Positions 41,008 to 54,395 of a stretch of DNA of 64,000 nt are shown in pieces (position 1 is the first letter of the stretch; the number at the start of each line of letters is the position of its first letter). The stretch comes from Climacteris rufus (Eukaryota > Chordata > Aves > Passeriformes > Climacteridae), in contig VZRZ01004834.1 of NCBI GenBank assembly GCA_013398175.1, positions 359,812 to 423,811 of the forward strand. The letters are read 5' to 3'. A model generated the notes under the pieces. It searched no databases, was not told the origin of the DNA, and saw only the letters and a program-made list of their open reading frames with translations. Made by a program: the position numbers and the translations under genes.

Positions 41008-41365
41008 ATTTGCATGCTTTTCAGTGGAGCACTTTTATAATTGCACTCCCAGATATTAATATTTTTATGGTAGCAGTGAGTCTGTTAGTGTTTTTATGTT
41101 TTATGTAAGGATTTACATGAGAACTCAATCTAGAGAAATAAAGCCAGCAAAGATAGAATAAAATATTTAGGATGGTTATGTATCTTTCAAATACATTAGC
41201 TGCCATTAGAAGCTAGCATTATTAGCTGTAATCCTTAAAGCATATTAAATATTCATAAACAAATTTGTCAGAGAAAATGATTTCTATGTGGATATGGCAG
41301 TGAAAAGATTAAATGCTCAGAGATGTGTCTGTTTAACCATACATAATTTATTGGAAAATGCAAAT
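41008..41365. promoter_or_regulatory. Pair of perfect octamer motifs in a possible conserved element
   Basis: ATTTGCAT (41008-41015) and ATGCAAAT (41358-41365) are the POU octamer in opposite orientations 350 bp apart. The DNA between them has several TAAT/ATTA and ATTTGCAT-like words and no transposon signature. An enhancer role is inference only. Confidence 0.25.
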
Positions 41366-43866
41366 TAGTAGTCCTGCATACCTTTTGCTAAATAGAAAGC
41401 AGTTCTTTATATTTAGAAGATTTAGATTCTGTGTGTGATGCTTTTCGATAATCTTTTTAACTGGCCAAATTATAGGTGATTAGTGGATGCTTTGCAGCAG
41501 GTCAGTCAGCTCTGTAGGGTATCTTTTTGTGAATAGCTGTTGTTTTGTGGGAATTAGAAATGATAGGGTGAAGTTGTTTATTGGTGTGAGACAGTTATTG
41601 AATTGGTTTCTTAGGATTTTTGGAGGAGTAAACTGAATTAATAATGCCTAATTTCTGTGTCATTATTCAGTAAACATATTATAGTACTGATGTTTAGGAC
41701 TTTTTCATACTGATAGTAAATATTAAGCATAAAAATTATTAACAATTTGATCTAAGAGAGTGGGAGTGCAGGTCAGGGAGAAAAAGAATCCTGTAGTTTT
41801 TTTATAAAGATAGTGCACTGATGGAAACATTCTGGAAAAAGGGTGGAAGTAATATGCAGAGACTATACCCAGCATTTTAATCTTCTCCTCTCTATCTGTG
41901 GGAGAAATCCCTTTTAAGTGGGATATTATTTCCTAAGCACAGTGACATTTGCACTTAGTAATTCAGAAAATTGTTATAATTTTATTTTCCAGTCTTTTGT
42001 TGTAAGGATTCTCTCCCTTACTGCTGTTATTTCCTTTTAAAATATTTTAACATTTATTTAATGTCACTGTTCTCAAGTTTTGCTATCTTGGTTATGCTTT
42101 TCTAATTAGGTATGCAAAATTATGTAGGTAGTTTTAGCAATCATAATCACGGTTATGAATTAAGGTATTTTAGGTACATAAAAAATCTGTATTCAATGAG
42201 ATTTTTCTTACGTCCCTGTGGTATACTGTGAAATATTTGAAGCTCTACAAAATGAAGCAATAATTTATCTATTATCAGCTGTGATTGTAAAACTGTGCAT
42301 ATTTCCAAGTGCATAGTTTCAGGCCTGCAGCAACCAACAAAGCCTTTAGCAACTGTTCTAATCAGCTACCATCCCAGTCCTGATTCCCTGGATCTGCTTT
42401 TGCAGATCTGAGTACATGCTTTCTGTAGATCAATGTGCATGCTTTTTTGCTAATTTTTTTTAGGGATACACGTGCATGGTGCTTTTCAGTACATATTCTG
42501 CCTGTGAGTCATAGGCAAAAGCTGCATATGGTATCAGTTTCAAATCAAAAGACAGAGTTATTTTATTGCATTTGCTGTGCCTGAGATTAGAAGTATATTT
42601 ATTCTAGAAGACTGGCAAACAAGAAAGGATTGTTAAGAAACTGAGCTTCCTACCTAGTAAGGGCTGTCTTACTTAGGATGAGAATATTTCTGTATTTGTA
42701 AGGAGCAATGTTGTGTTTTTCTGGGTATCAATGCTTTTGGTCTCAAGAAAATCTTGTGCAATTTTTAAACAATATGCAGCAGTAATTGTGAGAGACTAAT
42801 TCATGCTTTCTGTGTCTTCTGATAAAAAGTTAGGTGAAAGTTTTTTAAGGTTATTGAGTAAAAAGATTCCCTCTTCTGAATAACTATCTGTATTTTAAAA
42901 TGGATCTTGATAAAAGGACTTTGAAGAAATCATCTATTAAATAGTCACTAAAAAATCTCAGTGGCATTTATTTCAGAGGCTAGTCCTTTTATTGTGTTAC
43001 TGATTAAAAAAACTCTTCTATTTTTTCTAATTAAATCAACTTAGTGTATATTTTAGGTAGATTTTTCACTGGAAGCTTGCACAGTAAATGTTATGCACTT
43101 GCTAAAAACTAATTAATGCATTAAGAGTTTCAGTGCTTCAGAACTGTGGTGTACCTCCAGCATATAAAAGATTCTGCTTTGATGAGGTATAATGTGGTCT
43201 GTCTCTTCAGTCTTCAAAGTTACATATTTTGTCCTTTGATGATCCTTTCTCTTTTAAAGGTGTTTTTTTTTCTGTTTTTACATCTAAAATGTACAAGTCA
43301 GAGTCCAGAGAGATAACGGCTGACATTACACATGGAATGATTAACTGCTGCTTACACAAAGTAATAATGTGAAGGAAACGGGTTAATGCATACATATAGT
43401 AGAGTAGATAATGAAATGTAAAGCTGAAAGTCATAGGAAATGGGGTAGTGTACAGATAACTGTAATTGACTAGACATTCCTCTTAATTTTCACATTATCT
43501 GTTCTTGGAGTTCTTGTTCTTCAGTAAGTTTAGATCTGCTGAGATTTTGTTGACGTAAAGACAGGTATCTTGGGCTTTGCTTTCTGATACTATGCCACAC
43601 ATTGTCAGGGATGTACATTAAACTGCTTTTTGTCATTTCCCATATAAACCTTACATGAGTTGGGTTTTTATTTGCTTAGTTTTAGTGTTGCAGTAGCTGA
43701 TATGGGAGGGCTCAAATGATATTAAGCTCCTTGTGAGTTAGATTGATTTCAGCCTTTAAATGGGTTTAGTTATCCCTTCCTAGCAGCTTCTGTTGGAGAA
43801 ATATTGCAGCTGAGTTCTCTTTTGCCAGCTACAGGGCAGGACTTTCCTGTAAGATGCTATTGTGAG

Positions 43867-43957
43867 TATAAAAGAGGGAGCTGGTTTGCTGGGCCTCCCT
43901 CTTGTTCCTACACAGCACTGTCTGACATTACCAACTCCAGCCAGTTGAAGCAGTAAG
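43867..43957 (+). promoter_or_regulatory. TATA box followed by exon-like leader and splice donor
   Basis: TATAAAAG at 43867-43874 sits in a GC-richer stretch. About 30 nt on comes a pyrimidine-rich segment (CCTCCCTCTTGTTCC) suited to initiation. A donor CA|GTAAGAG falls at 43953. The putative leader, about 43898-43952, has no ATG. This would fit a noncoding first exon of an alternative RIMS2 or lncRNA transcript, or a decayed LTR promoter. No expression evidence. Confidence 0.3.
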
Positions 43958-46900
43958 AGTAAAATTTTGCCTCAAAATTTTCTTTCACCTGTGTTGGGGA
44001 TTGTGGTGCTATATCCTGGGTAATAGATTGTTTCCTATTGAAAAATTATTAGAATTACTTCATGTTGGGAAGCCATGAGAATTGTTTTGCATTTTAAGCA
44101 TTTGGCAAATAGCTAGTTTGTGGAATAAATTCTTCATGTATCCAGAAATCAGGAGACCTTTTCTGAAAACACGCTGTGCTTACATTACGTGCAAATTGTT
44201 TTGCAGCCTAAAATTTTTCTGATGACTTTCAGTGACATACTATTCATTCAAATGACAAGAGACAATGAAATAAAGTTTTTCAATGTAGTTAAAACCTTCA
44301 GTAATGTGATAAGCTGGATTTTCACATTGTCATTTGTCTTGTAGTGTTTAGTGTACAAATACTGTGCTGTCAGATGCTCTATTTGTAGCAGCATGCTTCG
44401 AGAAGTCACAATTGCTTTGGGCAATATTCAGATTAACACATCATTGCATAATGCAAGTATCTTTTGTGACTAAAATTGATACAAAGTGTACAGAGGACTA
44501 TCAGTCCAGTTTTGCCATTGTAGTTTATTTTAAAAGCTTTTCTCAGACAATGGAAAGCAGTGGGTTTACCTAAACTTGGTTTCTCACACAGCATAGTGTT
44601 TCTCTTTTTCTTACAGCTCTGTGAAAGTTAGTTTATTGTCTAGCTTGGCCACATAGGGGCATAAGATAACTAATATATTCAACCCAAAACCAGTGCAAAG
44701 GTTGTGCACCAATTTCTGTGTACAACAGAGACTTAGGAATTATCTGCTTTTGGAAATTAGACACACTTAAAAAAAATGAACTGTATTTTCTTTCATTAAA
44801 TTAGACCCCAGTATTTTTAAAGACTCTTGAGAATTTTCACTTTTGAAATCCCTTGGTAAGCATCTTTTACGTAAATACCCTGATTTTTAAAAGATTACTA
44901 AAATGCCCAATAAATTAGACAGTTAATGAAACTAGACATTTGCATTGAATGTATCATTTTAGCAGAAATGTATTTCTTTTCATTATTTAATTTTATGGTT
45001 TTTTTCCTGAATATACATAGTAGCTATTTACCAAAGCTCCATTTTATAATGAAGCCATTAAATGATGTCAAGAATTACTGGGACAGACAATTGTTATTTT
45101 TTATGGTGTAAGTGATCGTTACTTTGACGTTGAAGGAAAAAGATAATTTTCCGTTCCTTGTTGGGAAAAAAATTTGCTAAAATAATTCTGTAGAATAGGT
45201 TTGAGGATTTTTTCCCTGACTGTATCAGTTCAACAAAGCAATAGGTTTGCTAATATTCTAAGAGAATGTTGCATTTTCAAATATTACTAATCTAAGAGCC
45301 AAGGAGAAAAACACCGTAATGGTGTTAGAATTGGTAGTATATTGTCTGTATTCTGTGATGCAATACTGAGTAGTAACTGAAACTACATCTCCTCCCTTTC
45401 AAAAACTCAGCTGTCTATAGCTACCTTTAAAAACTTAGTTTGCTGGGATTTTCATATCTGCTCCTTTTTACATCCATACTAGATTCATAGAATCCTGTTT
45501 TAAGTATATCCCTCAAATCTGTAGCTGATGTGCTTTCTCAATTAAAAAAATACACAATGTTGGTAAATACATTAATTTTTATTCCTACCATTTATGTTTC
45601 CCTTAATGACTGAAAGACATAGCAAAGCTATTTCCACCCCTATTCTTAACTGTTTGTGTCTTGCCTCAGACACAATCAGAATTACAAAACTAAGCTAATT
45701 CCGGTCCTAGATCTCAATATTACTGTAGAAAGGTTGTCCATTTCAAATAATCCTCTATCTTTTTTTCTCCCTAAAATTAGAGGAATAAGCCATATTCACC
45801 TGAATCCCTATGAGCATATATATATATATATATACACATACAAATATATATATACGTATGTATGTATATGTGTGTGTGTGTATATATATGAACTTCTCTA
45901 AACAAAGAGGGACAGCAAGTTGTATCTAAAAGGCAGAGAGAAACTCATACAGATGTGCATTTTGTCTTTTTTGCACCTTTGCCATACACTCCTCAGAGAG
46001 CACTCTATGTCCTCCTTGAGCTGCAAATAGGTGTATCTAACTCCATCTATCCTTTGCCCCTTGATTATCTTCTTTGAGACAAAGTAGGACAATTTAGCAT
46101 GATTTTTCACATCTTCTTCTCATGTTTCTCTTTCCTTTGGAGGAAGCAACTGAATGTAGTAACTTGCCCCAAAGCTTTCTGAGAAGAAGTTCTGTATTCC
46201 TTCCTGTCTTGGCAGCTGTCGGGTTTTGGGTTTGTTTTTAAGACCCTGTTTCTAGGAAAAATTATCCCTGTAACAGTCTGTTACAGATATTTTCAGAGAG
46301 AAAAAACGAAGAGATTTCCTTACAGAGCCATTTCTCTTCCCATCTCTTCCAGCTCTGGAGAGAGATACCTTCTGTTACTTGCACCTCAGTTGCTATAGAT
46401 TTAATAAGGTGACATATGCTTCCTCCATGGATCTCACAGAGCTGTGGATATTTGCAGCCATAACAGGTTCCTCTCTATTCTCATTGTGCATCAACTGCTG
46501 TTATCTGATGATGGCAATAAAATCCTAACTGGCATATGATCTTAGCCTCCCACCAGGAAGAAAAAAGAGGATGGATCAGAGGTGGATAATTTATCTCAAT
46601 TCAGCTAGTATGTTAAATTGAGAAATTTAAATAATCCTAAATTTAGAAATGATTAAACATGCCTTAAAACTTGATTTTTTTTCCTCACCTGGGTGAGAGC
46701 AACAAAAATCGATGCTATATTTGAGTTACCAAGTACAACTTCTTGAACAGAACATGTAAAAAAATCTCTTTCTATTCTTGAATACTTCAGATAATTCCTG
46801 TCATTTATCAGAACAGCCACATAAGATGTGGGTATTATCTTCTTTTTCTGGAATAAGAAAAAGGCAGAGGTCATGATATTAAAAAATGACTATAGTATTG

Positions 46901-47320
46901 TATAGTTAAAATATTTAAGAGGTTTTTTCAATGACAAGAGCCCAGTATTTTATGGAAATTGCATGTTCCAACATCCAGAAATCAAGGTTGCTAACCTGGA
47001 CCCTTGATTAGATAATAGGTATATTTGAGGATATATTGAGCTGTGGTGACTACAATGATAAATAGCCCCATGCATCCATTTTACTCTTCTTCAGGATGCT
47101 GTCGCTCTGGTAAAACTGGTATGAGTGCTAAGCAAACCTGCTCCATCCTGCCTCAGTTGAGAGTCTGGTGTATGGGTGTGTGGCAAAGACAATACCTCAG
47201 ACTGCCTCCTGTAGCTGGTCAGACTCCTATTCATAAGTATTTTGTTTTTCTCCCCTGTGTGGTCAAAAGCTCCTAGTGAGCTTCAGCAGTCCTGCTTTGC
47301 TCACTACCAAGTATGTAAAA
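43958..47320. other. AT-rich intronic DNA with compound microsatellite
   Basis: Nothing gene-like recognised. The TA/TATG/TG tract lies at 45815-45890. Confidence 0.5.
45815..45890. repeat. Compound TA / GTAT / TG / TA microsatellite
   Basis: Consecutive (TA)n, a short TACACATACAAA break, (TA)n, (GTAT)n, (TG)n and (TA)n blocks. Alternating purine-pyrimidine throughout, so likely polymorphic and unable to code. Confidence 0.92.
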
Positions 47321-47825
47321 GAATCACAGAATCACAGGATATTCTGAGCTGGAAGGGACCCACAAGGATCATAGAACTTCTGGCCCTGCGCAGTGCCACC
47401 CCAAGAGTCACACCCTGTGCCTGACAGCATTGTCCAAACTCTTCTTGAACTCTGTCAGTCTTGGTGTTGTGACCACTTCCCTGGGGAGCCTGTTCCAGTG
47501 CCCAACCACCCTCTGGGTGGAGAACCTTTTTCTGATATCAAACCTAAACTTTCCCTGACACAACTTCAGGCCATTTTCTTGAGTCCTGTCACTGGGCACC
47601 ACAGAGAAGAGATCAGTGTCTGTTGTTCCTCTTCCTCTCACAAGGAAGCTCTAGACTGCAATGAGGTCTCCCCTCAGTCTCCTCTTCTCCAGGCTGAACA
47701 GACCAAGTGACCTCAGACACTCCACATACAGCTTCCCTTCAAGGCCCTTCACCACCTTTGGATGCTGTCTAATAGCTTAATATCTTATACTGTGGAGCCC
47801 AAAGCTGCACGCAGTAATGGTTAAC
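47321..47825 (-). mobile_element. CR1 LINE 3' part, about 0.5 kb
   Basis: Starts GAATCACAGAATCACAGGAT then CTGGAAGGGACCCACAAGGA, the inverted CR1 3' end. The minus-strand frame carries KFRFDIRKRFSTQRVVGHWN and LPREVV, the ORF2 C-terminus. Farther 5' blocks, such as CTCCTCTTCTCCAGGCTGAA and CCTTCACCACCTTTGGATGC, complete the element. It is one of the better preserved copies in the window. Confidence 0.95.
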
Positions 47826-50786
47826 AGCACTCATGTAGCCCTCACCTTCTTTACACTCCTTCATCCTTGTAGCTCTTTTCCTTTTGGGTTAGTAATCACA
47901 TGCACGTTTAGGGCACAATCTGCCTACTAATGGCACTATTTGTTTACCAGGTCAGGAATAGTAATTATACTGCATTGTAGAAACATGGGGCTTTGTAAAG
48001 CAAGACTTTCCTTATTAGAAACAAGATATGTCTTCACTTGGTATCTTGGTTGAGAAGTTTTGCTGCTGTTCCAGCCACAGTTACTTTTTTACTGAAACAG
48101 TGGAATGAAGAAACACCACTTCTGCTGGTGTGGGTCCTGACATTTCCTGATTGTTTTTTTCTCTTTTTGTTCTTCTGGGTATAGTACGATTATGTGTAGA
48201 AAAAGATCTAAAAGAGAAAAGAAACTTTTTAAACCTATAATACATCTTACAGATAGAGAGAATAACACAGATGACATTGGGATTTTTGCTGTGTGAGTCT
48301 AGGTTGGGGAGAATGGAAGGGAGGAGTTACCCAGCTCCTTTCTTTTCAGATGTAATGGGACTGTCCCACCAGTTGCTAACTATGGACTCAGCATCCCTTT
48401 AGACGTCTCAGGAACATACTCTTGATTTTGCACTATAAAGGCAGAATGAAGGTTTACTCATAGAAAACACCATGTTTCAAAATGGTTCAAGAAAGATGGG
48501 AATCTGGGCCTCAAGTGATTTACAAGGTTCTGAGAAAGGAATAAAAAAATATAATATTGGCTCCTGAAAAATTGTTAAATCTGAGATGAGTTTTGGAGGT
48601 AATGGCATCATTTTAGTTTTACCCTGAGATAAAAGGTTTGAAGCAGAAGCTGGAAGTATTTCAAGTCCTTGGCTTCACTTCAGCATGTGCTTTGCAATAG
48701 GGAGGCAAATCCAGCCTTCTGAAAGCTGCTTTTTGGGTTCTGCTTCTTTGTTCTGAACCTGTCAAGCAATAATTATGAGATAGAGAAATGAAATTAAAAT
48801 GTTGTGTATTGGAAATTTTTTTCCCAAAGTTGCTTAAGTTTGAAACATTAAAATGCTGAAACCTTAGTTTTTATTTGTTTTATAGTAGGAATTGAGTAGG
48901 ATATATTGTAAGTCAGAGTGAATTTGGATGGCATCTTTATTTATAAGAATGAAAAATGTCTTGGTTAATATGCTTTATCGTTGCTGCAATATTTGAGTAA
49001 TCTCTCTGATTAAGATATACTTCCAAATTCCCATCTTCTGGTATTCAAGCCAATTTTTTTATTATGAAACTTCATCAATATTTTGAATAATTAAGTTTTA
49101 AGCTCTTGTCTTTTAGAAAGTAACAGCCACGTATTTCATAATAGGAACAATAATCTTTAATTGTTAAAAGATGTACAAAACTAAGTTGACAAGCAAGGTA
49201 ATGCAACTATAATTGCTTCAAGACAGCTTTCATTATTAACCTATAGAGGAGTACATAAAGTCACAGCGAAATGATCGAACCAAAAAGTTTAGTCTGTGGT
49301 TTAACTACTGTACACCAAAGATGAGACTTTTTGGCATGGACTATGTACATATATTTGTCAGTAAATAACTACTCATTTCAATATTAAATAAATAGTAGAA
49401 TAAGGAAGTAAGAACATTTATTGCAAATTTTAGCATTTTTTAATCTATGTAAGACATTAAAATATTTTAAAAGTGAATTAAGGAGCTGATGAATAAAACA
49501 TTACTGAAAGATGGAACCTCAGAATTTCAGGAAGACTTTACACTATTTATTATCATTTCTCAACCTACAAAATATATTTTCAAGTATAGATACACAAACC
49601 TAATTAAAATAACATTAAAACTTTGCCTAAAACAGGAAGTTTAAAATCTCTCCTCCCCTCTTACCCTCTACTCTTGCTGATGTTACTCTTTCTATTTCTT
49701 GATTTTCCTAGTATTATATTTTAGGTTGTTGCTCCTGTGTATTCAGATTGCACTCAGAACAAGTGCGTTTTGTGTGGATGTGATGACCCCAGGGCTAGTC
49801 AGTCTTCACTCGAGAACCTTAATTTTTTCACTGCTAATGGTGGCATTGTTCTGCTACAAAATTATGGGAACAGTGAATGTCTTAGAGAAGACTCAATTTT
49901 TATAGCTCTTCTGTATCACAGTGACTCTAACATAGTTCAATCATTATTCAAATAACCTACAGTAAAAGCTTCTAAGTGCCCTCTTTGCAAGAAGTCTTCC
50001 AGTAGGACATGCTTCATCTGTCATACTTTGGGAGTTTTTGAAAAGTGTCAGGGAGGACAGAAAAGATTTTAAAGTGCAGCAAGAATTATGATATTAAAAG
50101 CACAGTAATTCAAATAATTTACGTGCACAAAAGCTTGCTTGTGCATAAGCAGGGTATATAAGGACTACCTGCAATTGTAATTCAAATCTATTTTTTTCTA
50201 ATAAAGCATGAGAAGAAAGTATAGTGTTCAGTCAAAGAGGTCTGAATTCTACACCTGCCACTGTCGACATCTCCTTTGTAGTGCCAGGAAAATCATGTGA
50301 ACTTCACAGCTGGAGTTCTCAGGGGTATATATCGTATTTAATATTTCATGTGAGGTCTATGAATTTTAATTTATAAATATTTGCAGAGGTCTTCATGATC
50401 CTGTGTTCATAAGTATACACAAATGAAAGTACAAATTACATTTTCATTCTATTTTTTTGGGAACTTAGGTATATCTCTAGGCATTAGAACCTGTGGCAGA
50501 GTAACTTAAATACTTTAGAGATACACAAGGATTTTGTGCTTTGCCCTTCACTTGCACCCTGAGTCTTAGCAGCTGCAGATTTTTTCATATTACTAACTAG
50601 ATTGTTTCCTTACATACTGCCAGCTACCCATCAAAAGTGAGGTTTTTTTCTTGAGATAGGTCTCTCAGAAGTTTTTCTCATTAGTTCAAGATTATAGAAC
50701 GTTATTCATATACAAATAAAGAAAATGTATTCACAAAGAAATTCTTAACAAGTGTGAGGATGTGCAGTAACAATGTTAAAACTGTA
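47826..50786. other. Intronic DNA, nothing recognised
   Basis: No gene or transposon supported. The overlapping frames at 49699-49955 have a Cys cluster (CVLCGC) but nothing else gene-like. Confidence 0.5.
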
Positions 50787-50888
50787 GAGTAATAGAACTG
50801 TTTAGGTTGGAAAAAAACCTTTTAGATCATAGAGTGCAACTGTTAAACAAAGACTGCCAAGTCCACCACTAAATCATGTCCCTAATAG
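50787..50888 (-). mobile_element. Short CR1 3' end fragment
   Basis: AATAGAACTGTTTAGGTTGG and then AGATCATAGAGTGCAACTGT and CCAAGTCCACCACTAAATCA match the inverted CR1 end (CATAGAA...GGTTGGAAAAGACCT). About 100 bp, directly followed by an AT-rich repeat. Confidence 0.82.
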
Positions 50889-50980
50889 ATAATAATAAGA
50901 TATAACATTATATTACATCACATATATTACACACATATTAATAATATATCATTGTAATATACTATATATTATAAAGTGTA
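50889..50980. repeat. AT-rich low-complexity tract
   Basis: ATAATA, TATTACA and ATATTA words in tandem next to the truncated CR1. Confidence 0.75.
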
Positions 50981-53356
50981 ATGGAGACACTAAAGATTGA
51001 GTAACCGTAAAAGATGCTCAGAGACTATGCGGACAATATTGCAGTAGTGTACAAAAAGACCCTGTTTTCCTGTTAAGCACAGACGAAACCTTATATTTAA
51101 TTATTAATTAATAATTACTTATTAATTCTACACACAATTTTGTTTGGCCTCATGACAGTAAATGAGTGAAAAAACTACAGATCTACATTTTTGTGAATTT
51201 TATTATCTCTTCCATGAAACTAATGCAAAAGGATTTTTACTGGATTTTGGCCTTTTGATGTAATACACCATGAGTAACTCTGTATCTTGGAGTTCATGGC
51301 TGCATATAGAAATAAACCCATTTCCTACTTACCTTTAGTTGGGAAAGTTTTAGAATAATCACTGGTGTTTAAATGCTGTCTCAATAATCACTTTTTTTTA
51401 CAGAAGTTATGCAAAATACATCAGCTGTATTTCATTTTGATCACATGCGGATGATATCTGAAATGCACTTGTGTCATACAGAAAAAAGTCTGTTGCAGTG
51501 GATATTGAAACAAGAATCTAGATCAGATTGCGAAATAATGTCAAATCTACTGCTGCTTCATCTGAAGTGAAGAAGAAAGAAAAATATATCTTTTAATAGA
51601 TCTTTGGCAACATATCATCTTTACTTGAATTCTGGGAATTTCATTATTACAATTCCAAGTTTGGAATGATGCGCTATTGCTGTGATAAGGTTTTGTCTCC
51701 CAAAAATAATGTTAACTTGTATGAAAATGTGTGGAAAAACTAGACTGAAATGTAAGGGGAGCAACAGGGCAAAGATAGGCAATGGAGCTTATAGATCTAT
51801 TCACTGAATAGTGGTTATTTCTGTCTCTTGCCTATCTGTATTATTTTCCTTTTCCTGCTTTGGTGAAAAAATGCTACAAAATAATAGAATATCTAATTAA
51901 ATAATATGTCATTTATCCCTCATGCAATGCAAAATTTAAACTATGGCAATAGAGTGGAATATTTAATTATCTCCATGTACCCAAGTAAGACATAGCAGAA
52001 ACTAATTTTTTTTTCCTTATTACTTATATGGGGTTGAACCTCAATTTATTACATAAAAACACTTAATTAAAAGACCCATGTCTTTCCTTGCTCTTATCAC
52101 TAGCTAAAACTAAATAACTTACCCGTGTTTCAGATTTTCAAATGAATTTGCACTAATGGCCATTGGTGGTCTTTTTTTTTTTTTATTTTCCAGAAGAGAA
52201 TGTTCTACTTTAAGTTATATAATCAAAACCAAGAGAAGGTAACATGTTCTTAAGCCAATAAATTAATTTCAGAACTTTTATCAGCACAGTACCGGATTAG
52301 TCTGTGTCCTGAGCAGCTCTAGAAAGAAAATTTTATTTTCTATTAGATGGGAAGGTTTTGTACTTAATTACTTCTATGCAGTCTTATTTTAGAGCATGCT
52401 TTAGCAAAGACTGAACTGGATATACTGAATAAATATAAAGAAGTGCTACAATGCTTGATTTGAATTAACTTTATACTGATGGCAGATTAACTAATGCCAA
52501 CATGAAACTGATTTTCTGTTTATATACCTATATATATCTACAGAAAAAAAAGGAAATGCTTATAGTAGGGACCTTTGCATATAGACCTAGACTTTGCCTG
52601 TACTAAAAGCATGTTGTGAGGTCCAATTTAGAAGCATTACTAGACTGGGAAAAGGGGGTTCTGAGAGCTGCTGTGAGGGAGAATAATGTCAGTATCACAG
52701 CACAAGTCTGTATTAAATCTGCAGTGAAAGCAGAGCCTCCATTTCACATGATTATATTTTCTGTCTGTGATATACTTTGTGCTGATTAGCTGTACTTTCT
52801 GCTGCAGGGCTGCTGCATTTTATTTGTGGCATATAATCATGTATAATAAATAAAGCAGTTTGAATATTTAACCAGACATGATACTACATTTATGCAGGTA
52901 TCCATATATTATCATGAATTAATTATGGTTCCATAGTTAATGTAATTTTTTTTTCCTTTGAGGGAGAATATTTAACTCTGTTGCGTGTATGAAGGGAAAC
53001 AATCTCAGGTATTCCTAGCATTCTCTCAGGAAAGTTAGACTTATCTGAATATCTTGAATCATCTCTAATCCTGTAAAAGAATATTTAAAATATTAGTACA
53101 AACTGTGTCTCGTTTTTTAAAACTCTTTACAAACAGTACAAAGAATAAGGTATTAGGATAACTTTTTCCCATTTCTTTGTAGCTATGTGATCTGCTAACT
53201 AAAAAAAGACTGCAACTGGTTTACGTTGCTTTCTCTGAATCATTATGGATCTTGATTAGTCAACTGAGTTTTTTTTTTACTCTAGTGATTTAATTATTTT
53301 AAGTTATATATTCAGAAATAATTTATTTGCTAAAAGAGGATTCAATATCTGTTGCT
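50981..53356. other. AT-rich intronic DNA, nothing firm
   Basis: No gene or repeat family recognised. The patch at about 52740-52930 has a less repetitive, conserved-element-like look, but that is only an impression. Confidence 0.5.
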
Positions 53357-53495
53357 ACAGAATGATAGAATGGCTTGGATTGGAAGGGACCTTAAAGATC
53401 ATCTTGTTCCAACCCCACTACCATGGGCAGGGACACCTTCCACTAGGCCAGATTGCTCAGTGTTCCATGCAGCCTGGCCTAAATGTTGTTGTCCT
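53357..53495 (-). mobile_element. CR1 LINE 3' end fragment
   Basis: ACAGAATGATAGAATGGCTT, GGATTGGAAGGGACCTTAAA, CCATGGGCAGGGACACCTTC: the inverted tail of the same CR1 subfamily as the copies ending at 22745 and 60382. Confidence 0.92.
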
Positions 53496-54174
53496 CAGTA
53501 AATATAATACAATAAAGTAGGTATACATTTTGCCACAAAAGCAGTATGCCTCCCAAGCATCCTTATGTTTTTCTGAAAACCGTCTTTCTGTATGTTGATG
53601 AGACTTTTGGCTTCTACTGAAGTAACTGGAAAAAGGAGCTTTATATTTGAACTCTTAGTGATGAACATATGTTTATTGTATATCACTCAGAAACTGAGTT
53701 TGAGATTACATAGAAAATATTTTAGAAAACAGCAGTGAACTTTATTCATTTGTAGCATGGAAATTTCATGTTTTCCACAAAAAGTCCACAGATGCCTGTT
53801 GGGGCTGACCATGACTAGTGGGTTATCAACTAAATAAAAAGTTTTGAAGACTATGTTAGATTTTGTGTAGTATTTATAACTGTTAAATATAAGGGGTAAC
53901 ATGCTGTCCTGCACATCTCTGAAACCTTGATATTTGGATTGCTGTGCATAATTCTGGATGTTCATTTTTAGTAAATCTGTATTTCAGAAAAAAACATAAA
54001 AGAAGGTTAAAAGTTTCAGAAGACAATAGTGAAGAGAAATGGGAATAAATCCAGGCTGGTTTAGCTAGCATTGAGAAGAGAAAGATTAGCAGCATCTATA
54101 TGTAGTGATTATTTAAACAGCAAGAAGAAAAAAGATTTATTTGGGAGATTTAAAAAAAAAAAGACAGGAAGTGT

Positions 54175-54395
54175 GGTGTAAAGAATGGAAGGCTTCTACT
54201 GAATGCCCATGCAAATTTCTTAACCTTCAACATTATAGAACGACTCCCAGAGGAAATGGTATAAACCTTAAAAAAAAAAAAATTCTGAAATTAGATTGAG
54301 AAAACTCTAGAAAATGTACTGTGTGGAAAGATCTTTCATTGTCATGGAAACAAACTAGATGATCTAATAAATGTTTTCCAGCTCTAGCCATGTTC
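54175..54395 (+). mobile_element. Ancient CR1-like LINE fragment (tentative)
   Basis: ACTCCCAGAGGAAATGGTAT, an A-run at 54270-54282, CTAGAAAATGTACTGTGTGG and AACTAGATGATCTAATAAAT before TTTTCCAGCTCTAGCCATGT resemble the end of old reptile/bird CR1 copies. Borders uncertain. Confidence 0.6.

Larger units (their letters stand above)
31132..43780. other. 12.6 kb AT-rich intronic DNA
   Basis: No gene or clear transposon. It includes a 19-T run at 32509-32527 and two octamer motifs (41008-41015, 41358-41365) within a segment that may be a conserved non-coding element. The 140-codon minus-strand frame at 33024-33446 has no recognisable domain. Confidence 0.5.

Noticed and set aside
47393..47710. 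105-codon + strand frame
   Set aside because: Antisense of the CR1(-) element at 47321-47825.
49737..49955. Small frame with a CVLCGC cysteine cluster resembling a zinc ribbon
   Set aside because: Only one cluster, with no second ligand pair at suitable spacing, and a competing frame overlaps it.
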